From JAXHLG01 sp964505305 (lineage in GTDB: Bacteria > Patescibacteriota > Minisyncoccia > Moranbacterales > DUUL01), in assembly GCA_964505305.1 (NCBI GenBank), contig CAZDHE010000020.1:1-15717 (forward strand): a stretch of 15,717 nucleotides of DNA, in the 5' to 3' direction. The translations under genes were made by a program, and so were the position numbers. Each line of letters begins with the position of its first letter. The first letter of the stretch is position 1. The notes under the pieces were generated by a model. It ran no database searches. It was not told the DNA's origin and saw only the letters and a list, made by a program, of their open reading frames with translations. Of this stretch, positions 1 through 6,577 are shown one piece after another.

Positions 1-1
1 G

Positions 2-568
2 ATCCTCTATGCAACAAACTTGTCCCGATGAGCAACCTTCTGATTGAGTTTCTCCTTCGCAATCTTCTTCTTCATCTATGCAATCTCCTCCCGCATCCTG
101 ACAAGCATCATCTTCTATGCAACAAACTTGTCCCGATGAGCAACCTTCTGATTGAGTTTCTCCTTCGCAATCTTCTTCTTCATCTATGCAATCTCCTCCC
201 GCATCCTGACAAGCATCATCTTCTATGCAACAAACTTGTCCCGATGAGCAACCTTCTGATTGAGTTTCTCCTTCGCAATCTTCTTCTTCATCTATGCAAT
301 CTCCTCCCGCATCCTGACAAGCATTATTTTCAGGCACGCAACAAATTGTTTGTTCCATGTTTACGTTTGTCGGGCAATCTATTTCTCCTACAGATTCTTC
401 ATTTTCTTCACAAGAAACCCGGCATTCTCCGCCTTCCTCGTTTTGGCAATCTTCATAAGCTTGAGAATATAGCGGAAAAAACAAAATCAATCCAAACAGT
501 AAAACACAATATTGTTTACTCAAAAAAGATTTTCCTCGTTTTTTCTTGAAAGATTTTTTATTTAGCAT
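2..568 (-). CDS. Exported acidic six-cysteine repeat protein (partial, runs off left edge)
   Basis: The minus strand is open from an ATG at 568 to the left edge (189 codons, no stop), so the C-terminus lies outside the window. Residues 1-19 are Lys/Arg-rich, 20-33 are hydrophobic and Ser-Gln-Ala at 35-37 suits signal peptidase I, so export is likely. A degenerate unit follows (Cys 41, 49, 53, 65, 76, 77), then three 36-residue units whose first cysteines are at 84, 120 and 156. Each full unit has the pattern CX6CX6CX8CX5CC, with 13 Asp/Glu and no Lys, Arg or His. Six cysteines per unit suggest three disulfides each. The spacing resembles beta-defensins, but the charge is opposite, so homology is not claimed. 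The gene starts one base after the solute-binding lipoprotein's stop codon, so the two are probably co-transcribed. No family is recognised. The plus-strand reading frames here are shadows of this gene. Confidence 0.82.
   Translation of the reverse strand, partial: MLNKKSFKKKRGKSFLSKQYCVLLFGLILFFPLYSQAYEDCQNEEGGECRVSCEENEESVGEIDCPTNVNMEQTICCVPENNACQDAGGDCIDEEEDCEGETQSEGCSSGQVCCIEDDACQDAGGDCIDEEEDCEGETQSEGCSSGQVCCIEDDACQDAGGDCIDEEEDCEGETQSEGCSSGQVCCIED
7..324 (-). repeat. 108-bp tandem repeat, nearly three copies
   Basis: The same 108-bp unit begins at 7, 115 and 223. I see no mismatch between copies from 7 to 324. The unit length is 36 codons, so each copy adds one complete six-cysteine module without shifting the frame. 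Identity that includes synonymous positions points to recent duplication or ongoing copy-number change rather than selection on the protein alone. Bases 1-6 already differ slightly from the corresponding bases of the other copies, so the next unit to the left may diverge. Confidence 0.95.
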
Positions 569-569
569 T

Positions 570-1934
570 TTATTTTATTAAAGCTTTGATTCTCGACTCG
601 GCTGAGCGAAGAGCTTCTCGTGATGTTTCTTCTCCGGAAACTACTTCATTTATCATTTCTACAAATACTTCTTCCACCGCTAAATTGTTGGGCTGAGCCC
701 AGGATTTGGCGGTTAAAGCCTGTTCGGCAAATTCTCCGATAAAGGGGTCGGCCTTTTGTTTTTCTATTAAATCTCTGCGAGCGGCGGGCTTTTGAGTTAA
801 CTCCAGATATTTTTCCCCCGGATCGAAGTTTAAACTGTTTTGATAGGATTTATCCTCCGGTCTTTGAGTCGCATACTGAATGTAATCCCAAGCGGATTGA
901 ATTCTTTCTTCGTTGGTATAATTTATAGTCTGATTAGAAGAGGTCGGTTGCAAGCTTTTATTTTTGACCACGGCCATACCCCAATAATTAGGGAAATTTA
1001 CTTTATTTTCCAAATCCTGCTGAGGAACCGGCGCCGTATCAAAATTGAGCTTAGGGTCTTTCTGAGTCAATTCTTTTTTCCAGTAGGAGTAATTTATCAT
1101 CATAGCGGTTTGTCCGTATCTAAAGCTATCTATAGAGTAGTCCATTTCAGAGTTCCAAGTGTAAGCTCGAGACCCGGAGAGGGCAAATTGGGTATAGAAA
1201 TCCAAAACATTGGAGCTGGTTTGTTTTGTGGCAAAAGAAACTCTTCCGCTTTTTTCATTATAAATATCCACGCCGGCTTGCATCAAAAGCAACATCAAAA
1301 TATCAGAAGACCTATTAACACCTCCGGGATTTTTAGACCTTCCCATAGCTATGGCTGAGCGGGTTATATTTCCGTCGGAATCGGTTTGAGTTAATTTTTC
1401 CGTGTAGTCAATTACTTCTTGCCAGGTTTGGGGCGGGCGGGTGATAGCTTCCTGATTAAAGATGTCCTTATTGTAAAATAAGGCCAAAGTATCGCAGTAA
1501 AGAGGCATTGCGTAAATTTGACCGTCTTTAACGAAATCCTCATAAGCCACATCTGCAAAATTAGATCTAAACAGATCAATGTTTTGCGAAGACTGAGGCA
1601 ATGGAGATATTTTGTTATTATGCTCGGAAAGCCAATTATTATTAAATAAAAAAACATCCGGACCGTTTCCGGCGGCAATAGCGTTGGTTAACTCTTCTTC
1701 ATAATCTACGACATTTTCTGATATTTTTTTGTATTTAATAGAGCCAACATTGGGGTTTATTTTTTCAAATTGTCTATTTATTTCATAGAAAGCATCTGAG
1801 TCATCAAATACTCCCCAGACCTCTAAGTCAACGGTATAATTCTCGCCCCTCTCTTTCAGACAGCCCGAAAAAATCAAGGTAAAACTAAAAAGAATTAATA
1901 GCGAAGCGGTCTTTATTAATTTTTTATTTATCAT
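570..1934 (-). CDS. Extracellular solute-binding lipoprotein, ABC sugar-binding type (family 1)
   Basis: The 454-residue product starts with a lipoprotein signal peptide: basic residues, a hydrophobic stretch to about residue 22, then Ser-Gly-Cys with Cys25 as the lipidated residue. The mature part reads like a family 1 periplasmic binding protein of the maltose/multiple-sugar type. It has an early strand leading to a Val-Trp-Gly segment, an Asn-Gly-Pro-Asp-Val-Phe motif near residues 90-95, and an Ala-Met-Pro-Leu-Tyr...Phe-Tyr-Asn-Lys stretch typical of the hinge region. Such proteins capture a sugar or oligosaccharide outside the membrane and hand it to an ABC permease. No permease or ATPase gene is in the window, so the partner and ligand are unknown. 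A good promoter with a palindrome lies just upstream. The six-cysteine repeat gene follows after one base. No Shine-Dalgarno sequence is visible. Confidence 0.85.
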   Translation of the reverse strand: MINKKLIKTASLLILFSFTLIFSGCLKERGENYTVDLEVWGVFDDSDAFYEINRQFEKINPNVGSIKYKKISENVVDYEEELTNAIAAGNGPDVFLFNNNWLSEHNNKISPLPQSSQNIDLFRSNFADVAYEDFVKDGQIYAMPLYCDTLALFYNKDIFNQEAITRPPQTWQEVIDYTEKLTQTDSDGNITRSAIAMGRSKNPGGVNRSSDILMLLLMQAGVDIYNEKSGRVSFATKQTSSNVLDFYTQFALSGSRAYTWNSEMDYSIDSFRYGQTAMMINYSYWKKELTQKDPKLNFDTAPVPQQDLENKVNFPNYWGMAVVKNKSLQPTSSNQTINYTNEERIQSAWDYIQYATQRPEDKSYQNSLNFDPGEKYLELTQKPAARRDLIEKQKADPFIGEFAEQALTAKSWAQPNNLAVEEVFVEMINEVVSGEETSREALRSAESRIKALIK

Positions 1935-1964
1935 TTTTATCTGTTATTTTTATTTATTTAAAAA

Positions 1965-1977
1965 CAAAGTAACTTTG
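1965..1977. promoter_or_regulatory. Palindrome at the predicted transcription start (possible operator)
   Basis: CAAAGT and ACTTTG form a perfect 6-bp inverted repeat around one central base, with further A/T pairing outside. It overlaps the predicted start point of the lipoprotein operon. That position suits a repressor site, for example of a sugar-responsive regulator. No regulator gene is visible nearby, so this is an inference from position and symmetry only. Confidence 0.4.
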
Positions 1978-1982
1978 ATTTT

Positions 1983-2011
1983 ATTTTAGCACATTATTTT
2001 GCATTCGACAA
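1983..2011 (-). promoter_or_regulatory. Sigma70-type promoter for the solute-binding lipoprotein operon
   Basis: Read on the minus strand, TTGTCG (2006-2011) and TAAAAT (1983-1988) are separated by exactly 17 bp. TG one base before the -10 box makes it an extended -10 promoter. Transcription would start near 1976, about 40 bases before the ATG at 1934. Confidence 0.7.
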
Positions 2012-2200
2012 TTTTTTGATTATTATAAGTTGCTTTCCAAATACAGGCCTCATATGTTAAGTGAGAATCTTGTTTTTAGCCCTAAACCAATTCTCTTCTT
2101 ATTTTATTATGCAGGCTTTTAATTTTTGCTTTAGTGAAATTGTTTATCTTATAATCCAACTTCACTCACTTATTCTTCTTTCAATTTTTACTTAACTCCG

Positions 2201-2274
2201 CGTCCTTGGCAGGACTTGAACCTGCGGCCTTCGGCTCCGCAAGCCGACGCTCTATCCGGCTGAGCTACAAGGAC
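2201..2274 (-). tRNA. tRNA-Arg (anticodon GCG)
   Basis: A complete cloverleaf reads on the minus strand. The acceptor stem is GTCCTTG/CAAGGAC (7 bp), the D arm GCTC/GAGC, the anticodon stem TCGGC/GCCGA with loop TTGCGGA, and the T arm GCAGG/CCTGC with loop TTCAAGT. The anticodon is GCG (plus strand 2238-2240), reading CGC and CGU. A20 and discriminator G73 agree with arginine identity. G37 after G36 makes it a likely TrmD (m1G37) substrate. The three bases after G73 are CGG, so CCA must be added after transcription. It sits alone between two leftward protein-coding units and has its own promoter. Confidence 0.95.
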
Positions 2275-2379
2275 TTTTAAGGGGTGTCACCGGCTTTTGA
2301 AGACGTTATCTTAAAACTGATTCTTGCGTTAGCGATTCAAACCGCTCATCTTCCATATCTTCATACAAGATACAAGTTT

Positions 2380-2408
2380 ATAATATATCAGAAAGGCATT
2401 GAAAGCAA
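2380..2408 (-). promoter_or_regulatory. Promoter for tRNA-Arg
   Basis: On the minus strand TTGCTT (2403-2408) and TATTAT (2380-2385) are spaced by 17 bp. Transcription would start near 2373, giving a 5' leader of roughly 100 bases before the mature tRNA that RNase P would remove. Confidence 0.6.
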
Positions 2409-2479
2409 GCGCTAAAAATAAAGCAAGCTTTGAATTTTAGAAAACAAATCAGGTAAGAACCGTTTCTAGACAATGCGGG

Positions 2480-2953
2480 TTAAAATAACTTTTCCAGCAA
2501 ATCTTGAAAAAGGCTGGCATGTTTTTTTTCCGGAATAAAATTTAACAATATTTTCCTAACTTTTAATGGATTTTGATTTTCTAAAGGAACTTTAATGTGG
2601 GGCAGAAAAACTGTTTTAGTTTGAAGGGATAATTCTTTTTTTTCTCCCGGCTCATAATCAATCCAGAAACTTTCTATAGAATCAAAGGGGTAAACCTGGT
2701 CCTTGATAAATATGCCGTCTTCAAGTATTGCAATGTTGATTTTTTTGGGCGGCTTGTTTTCGTACATATAAAAAACGGCTCCCAGTAAAATGAATAAAAT
2801 CGACATAAGCAAATTATTGGTAAAAAGTCCGTAAGCGATTAGGAGGAAAAATATTCCGAACAAGGCAAGGTTGTGGCGAAGATTTCTTGCTTTGGAATGA
2901 TATTCCAAAGCTTCCCAGCGCAAGAGAGGTGACAATTTCTTTTTTTGAGACAT
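2480..2953 (-). CDS. Small membrane protein, two N-terminal helices and a possible PH-like domain
   Basis: The 157-residue protein has a basic N-terminus and then two adjacent hydrophobic helices (about residues 30-46 and 48-64) joined by a short Thr-Asn-Asn turn. A soluble C-terminal part follows. That part has alternating strands with an Ile-Leu-Glu-Asp-Gly-Ile segment, a Tyr-Pro-Phe-Asp-Ser-Ile-Glu-Ser-Phe segment, and a final helix. The layout of two helices plus a small beta domain resembles bacterial PH-like (DUF-type) proteins of the CPR, but I cannot assign a family with certainty. It lies 9 bp after the DedA-like gene and is probably co-transcribed, which suggests a membrane role. 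No Shine-Dalgarno sequence is visible. Confidence 0.65.
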   Translation of the reverse strand: MSQKKKLSPLLRWEALEYHSKARNLRHNLALFGIFFLLIAYGLFTNNLLMSILFILLGAVFYMYENKPPKKINIAILEDGIFIKDQVYPFDSIESFWIDYEPGEKKELSLQTKTVFLPHIKVPLENQNPLKVRKILLNFIPEKKHASLFQDLLEKLF

Positions 2954-2962
2954 TTTTTAAGC

Positions 2963-3553
2963 TTAGTTTTTATTTGTTTTTTTCTTCAATCGGTTATTTT
3001 TAATTAAAGTGATTGAAAAAATAAATATTACAGCTAAAGCAAAAACAATCCAACCGGTGTATTGAATGTATTGATCCATTTCTTTGGCCATATGGCCGAA
3101 GAAATAACCCAGAAAAACAATAAAACAACTCCACACCACTCCCCCTATTGTAGAATAAAACAAAAATTTTTTAAAGCTCATCTTTGATATTCCCGCTAAA
3201 ATAAAAGTTATAGCGCAAAGACCGGTAGTGGTTTTTACCGAGAAAATAATTTTAGCTCCGTTTTTTGCAAAGGCGTTTTCTACTTCTTGAAGAGTGGACT
3301 TTTTTATTCTAAAAAGCTTTTCTATTTTTTTTAAGGCGGGAATTCCGCCAAAATAACCGGCCAAATAGAGCAGAACATCTCCCAGAATATCCCCCAGAAT
3401 ACTCAACGCCAAGACGATAAAGATATTAAAAATTCCCAGAGATGCCAAAAAAGCTCCCGCCAAGGATGCGATGGGGCCTTCCACCACCATTAACAAAAAC
3501 ATAAGCGGGTAGCCCCAAAAAGTTATTAAATCTAAAAGCTCTTGATACTCCAT
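2963..3553 (-). CDS. DedA/VTT-domain integral membrane protein
   Basis: At 196 residues it has the usual DedA (SNARE-associated, VTT) length and order. Glu25-Gly-Pro opens the first re-entrant part, and Gly-Asp motifs lie at 54-55 and 58-59 with Tyr63. An Ala-Gly-x-x-x-Met-x-x-x-x-Phe segment at about 120-129 is followed by Gly-Gly-Val-Val-Trp and a last transmembrane helix. DedA proteins are linked to lipid scrambling/flipping and to membrane-potential homeostasis. The family's two conserved arginines, six residues apart before the Ala-Gly motif, appear here as Lys107 and Cys113, and the Arg of the early Gly-Arg motif is Tyr67. The member is therefore divergent and may differ in function. 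It starts the leftward unit that continues into the small membrane protein. Confidence 0.85.
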   Translation of the reverse strand: MEYQELLDLITFWGYPLMFLLMVVEGPIASLAGAFLASLGIFNIFIVLALSILGDILGDVLLYLAGYFGGIPALKKIEKLFRIKKSTLQEVENAFAKNGAKIIFSVKTTTGLCAITFILAGISKMSFKKFLFYSTIGGVVWSCFIVFLGYFFGHMAKEMDQYIQYTGWIVFALAVIFIFSITLIKNNRLKKKTNKN

Positions 3554-3889
3554 TTTATTTGTTTAAAACCTTCAATTAATCTTGTTTACATCTCATTGTT
3601 TAAATTTCAAGGAGTTTAATAAAAAAATACACGATTGAAAGATTAAAATCAAATAAAAAAAATAGAAGATAAAAAACTATTTTCCGAGGTTGGCTTGAAT
3701 TGCTTTTGGTCTTAATGTCAGTATTCTCTTTAAACATTTTTTATGACTCTAAGGCCCTAAAAAGTGATTTTTTTAGACTCTTGTTTTTTTGATAATCTAA
3801 ATGTATAATAATAATATAGTTTTTAAAAGAAAAATAATCAAGGTTAATTTTCTAATTTTTGTTTTTACCTAAATTTTAAAAATAAAAAA
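3554..3889. other. Divergent intergenic region
   Basis: These 336 bases separate the leftward DedA unit from the rightward beta-propeller gene. They are very AT-rich. I see no open frame with protein-like composition and no RNA gene. The only strong signal is the rightward promoter at 3781-3809. An AT-rich inverted repeat (CTAAAAA at 3757-3763, TTTTTAG at 3770-3776) lies just upstream of it and may be incidental. No equally good leftward promoter could be picked out. Confidence 0.6.
3781..3809 (+). promoter_or_regulatory. Promoter for the beta-propeller gene
   Basis: TTGTTT (3781-3786) and a perfect TATAAT (3804-3809) are separated by 17 bp. The start point would be near 3816, leaving a leader of about 74 bases that is A/T-rich and without a Shine-Dalgarno sequence. 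Confidence 0.7.
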
Positions 3890-6241
3890 ATGCCAAATTT
3901 AAAAATGAAAAACAATGAATTGCTTAAAGATGGTTCAAATTTCAATAAAAAGTTGCCTGTTTTGCTTCTATTATTGTTAATATCCTTAATTTTATTTGTA
4001 TTGTTATTGATTAATAATCAGATTAAGTTCGAAAAAGAAAAGTCGTCTATCGGCGGCGATGAAACGGAAGTTTCTTTGAATCAAAAATTAAAAAACCAGG
4101 ATGATTTGAAAAAATTTAGTGATTATTCTCGATTAAAAGATTTTTTAGCGGACAATTTAGAAGCCTCGAATGCTGATTTTGACCGGCGTGGCGGTGAATT
4201 TATGCCCACTCCCGAAGCAATGGATAAAAGTTCGGAAGCGTTGGATCAAGAAGCGGATAATGCTTCCTCCGCTTCAATCGAGCACTCAGAAACCAATATT
4301 CAGGTAAAGGGGGTTGATGAGGCGGATATTGTAAAAAATGATGGGGAATTTATTTATTCAGTAGCTGATAAAAATTTGTATATTTCCAGGGCTTATCCGG
4401 CGGAAGAGGCAGAAGTGTTGGCCAAAATTGCTTTTAAGTCAAGGCCTCAAAATATTTATTTAAAAGATGATAAATTAGTTGTTTTTGGGGCTGAGGATCG
4501 AGCGAATATTCAGGAAGATAGCGTTGTTGATTTTGGAAAGGGAGTTTCTTTTCTTAAGGTTTTTGATATTTCAAACAAGAGAAACCCTACTCAAACAAGA
4601 GATTTGCAATTTGAGGGTAATTACTTTGATTCCAGAATGATAGACAATCATATTTATTTTATTACCAGTTCCCCGGCCTATTCTGAGGATGCACCCATCC
4701 CGGGAGTGTTTGAAAATGGCCGGGCTATCTATAATTCCAAGGAAAAGGAAAATTGTCAAAATTGCCCCGATGTTTATTACGTAGATGCTCCGAGTAGTCA
4801 TTACGAATACGTAAATGTATCTTCGGTTGATATTAATTCTTCCGACTCGGAGGTGGAAAACGAGATTTATATGCTTCCCGGGGGGAGAGAAATGTATGTC
4901 TCCAAGGAAAATATTTATTTGACATATACCAAACATATTAGCGAATATCAATTAATGATGGGGGTTGTGAGCGAGGTTGTTTTACCCGAGCTAAACCGGG
5001 AAGAGAAAGAAAAGCTGGAAGATATTCAAGCCGCGCCAAGCCATGTTCTCAGCCGGCAGGAAAAACGGAGGAAAATAAATACTCTTACGGAGAAGTATTT
5101 AAAATCTTTTTCTGAAGAAAAGCAAAAAGAAATTGAAAAAAGATCGAAAGAAAAACTAAAAGAAAAATATGAAGATATCACCAAAGAATTGGAAAAAACA
5201 ATTATACAAAAAATATCTATCGATAAAGGAGTGTTGGAACATCAAGCTTCGGGCGAGGTCACGGGGCACGTTCTGAATCAATTTTCCATGAGTGAAAAAG
5301 ATGATTATTTCAGAATTGCTACTACCAAGAAGAGGGAATTTGGAATGAGCCCCGCTTTAGGGGGATTGGAACTTGAAACTGAAAAAGACAGGGAATCTTA
5401 CAGCAACGTGTATGTTTTGGATGAAGATTTAGAGGTGATTGGTTCGGTGGAAGGTTTGGCCGAAGAGGAAAGGATTTACTCCGCTCGTTTTATGCAAGAC
5501 AGGCTTTACTTAGTAACCTTTAAACAAACAGATCCTTTGTTTGTAGTTGATTTAAAAGATCCCGAGAATCCAAAAGTCTTGGGAGAATTAAAAATTCCCG
5601 GTTATTCCAATTATCTGCATCCATATGATGAGAATACTTTGATTGGATTGGGTAAGGAAACTAAAGCAAGAGAAACGGGAGGATTTGACACTAAGGGATT
5701 AAAGTTGTCCTTATTTGATGTTTCCGATGTTTCCAATCCCAAAGAAACGGACAAGTATGTATTTGAGGAAGAAAACAGTAGTTCTATTGCTCAGCATGAC
5801 CATAAAGCCTTTTTGTTTTCCAAGGAAAAAAATTTATTGGCTATCCCCGTTTCCATTCAAAATGAATACATAGGCATACCGAGACCGATTCCTATGGATA
5901 TGAATGAATCGGCCGAAAGCCCGGAAAAAGAAACGGCTAATCAGGAGGTTCTCCCGCCGCCCGATACTAAGAATTTCCGAGGAGCGGCTGTTTTCAGTTT
6001 AAAAAATAATAAAATAGAGCTTAAAGGCATGATAGATCATTCCGGGGAAAATGAAAAAAGAATGAATTGGTGCGGTCCTGATTGTTACGATACAACTGTC
6101 AAGAGAAGTCTTTATATAGAAGATAATTTGTACACGGTTTCCGATCGTTTTATGAAAATAAACAAAATTGAAGATCTGGAACAAATAAAAAGAATAGAGT
6201 TAAAAAAAGAAAAAGAAGAGGATTACGAGGTGGTTAACTAG
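3890..6241 (+). CDS. Membrane-anchored beta-propeller domain protein (PF09826-like)
   Basis: This 783-residue protein has a cytoplasmic Lys/Asn-rich start, one hydrophobic helix at about 22-41 and a large extracellular part. Around residues 133-155 it carries the hallmark Asn-Ile-Gln-Val-x-Gly-Val-Asp-Glu-Ala-Asp-Ile-Val-Lys-x-Asp-Gly of the secreted C-terminal beta-propeller family (distantly WD40-like). Repeating strand pairs follow, and the end has the Ser-Leu-Tyr-Ile-x-x-x-Leu-Tyr-Thr-Val-Ser motif. A charged helical insertion (about 365-443, rich in Glu and Lys) is predicted as coiled coil. Two cysteine pairs (near 287-290 and 730-734) could form disulfides. The family's biochemical role is not established; surface binding or envelope maintenance is an inference. 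The ATG at 3890 is preferred because it keeps the basic residues before the helix; Met6 is a possible alternative. Confidence 0.85.
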   Translation: MPNLKMKNNELLKDGSNFNKKLPVLLLLLLISLILFVLLLINNQIKFEKEKSSIGGDETEVSLNQKLKNQDDLKKFSDYSRLKDFLADNLEASNADFDRRGGEFMPTPEAMDKSSEALDQEADNASSASIEHSETNIQVKGVDEADIVKNDGEFIYSVADKNLYISRAYPAEEAEVLAKIAFKSRPQNIYLKDDKLVVFGAEDRANIQEDSVVDFGKGVSFLKVFDISNKRNPTQTRDLQFEGNYFDSRMIDNHIYFITSSPAYSEDAPIPGVFENGRAIYNSKEKENCQNCPDVYYVDAPSSHYEYVNVSSVDINSSDSEVENEIYMLPGGREMYVSKENIYLTYTKHISEYQLMMGVVSEVVLPELNREEKEKLEDIQAAPSHVLSRQEKRRKINTLTEKYLKSFSEEKQKEIEKRSKEKLKEKYEDITKELEKTIIQKISIDKGVLEHQASGEVTGHVLNQFSMSEKDDYFRIATTKKREFGMSPALGGLELETEKDRESYSNVYVLDEDLEVIGSVEGLAEEERIYSARFMQDRLYLVTFKQTDPLFVVDLKDPENPKVLGELKIPGYSNYLHPYDENTLIGLGKETKARETGGFDTKGLKLSLFDVSDVSNPKETDKYVFEEENSSSIAQHDHKAFLFSKEKNLLAIPVSIQNEYIGIPRPIPMDMNESAESPEKETANQEVLPPPDTKNFRGAAVFSLKNNKIELKGMIDHSGENEKRMNWCGPDCYDTTVKRSLYIEDNLYTVSDRFMKINKIEDLEQIKRIELKKEKEEDYEVVN

Positions 6242-6306
6242 CTGATGCTAAGTGTACACTCGCTTTAATGTAACTTGAGCGTATTTTAGTTAAAGTGGCG
6301 GACAGA

Positions 6307-6349
6307 AGTTCGGTTTTTGAGGATACAGAAGTCGAACTCCCGTTTTTTT
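6307..6349 (+). terminator. Weak terminator candidate after the beta-propeller gene
   Basis: AGTTCG (6307-6312) can pair with CGAACT (6333-6338), and a run of seven T follows at 6343-6349. The loop is long (20 bases), so the stem may be weak. Position downstream of the beta-propeller stop and the T run are the main support. Confidence 0.35.
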
Positions 6350-6415
6350 CCAAAAGGGTTAATTTATTAAGTGCGCGTAACATTAGTAGTTAAAATTAGC
6401 AATTTTGAAGATGCT

Positions 6416-6444
6416 TTGACGAGAAAAGTTTTTTGGATTAAAAT
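6416..6444 (+). promoter_or_regulatory. Strong sigma70-type promoter upstream of lepB
   Basis: TTGACG (6416-6421) and TAAAAT (6439-6444) are separated by exactly 17 bp, close to consensus. It would start a transcript near 6451 covering lepB and probably hisS. Confidence 0.7.
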
Positions 6445-6481
6445 GGAATAAGCTGAATTGAGGATTGTAAGAAATTTAGAC

Positions 6482-6519
6482 CCATCTAATATTTCTGAAT
6501 AAAAAGCCACTATAGATGG
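6482..6519 (+). promoter_or_regulatory. Inverted repeat in the lepB leader
   Basis: CCATCTA (6482-6488) and TAGATGG (6513-6519) are perfect complements separated by 24 bases. They lie within the leader between the promoter and the lepB start. They could form an RNA stem, but no known riboswitch or leader family is recognised. Confidence 0.3.
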
Positions 6520-6577
6520 CGATAGCAAGTTATTGCAGGTTTTAACTTCAGAGCAATTTAATTTTTGAGCAAAAAAG

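Larger units (their letters stand above)
6242..6577. other. Intergenic region with promoter and leader of lepB
   Basis: These 336 bases contain no convincing open frame on the plus strand; every ATG leads to a stop within about ten codons. The region holds a weak terminator-like structure near its left end, a strong promoter at 6416-6444 and a leader of about 125 bases before lepB. Confidence 0.6.

Noticed and set aside
1..330. Repeats at the left edge as a CRISPR array
   Set aside because: The 108-bp units are contiguous and identical throughout, with no unique spacers; they are in-frame coding repeats.
28..549. 173-codon plus-strand frame with Leu-rich repeats
   Set aside because: It is the antisense of the six-cysteine repeat gene. 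The minus frame has a signal peptide, regular cysteines and coding-like composition, and it is tightly coupled to the upstream gene.
2201..2274. Integration site of a mobile element at the tRNA
   Set aside because: No integrase gene and no duplicate of the tRNA 3' end were seen in the window.
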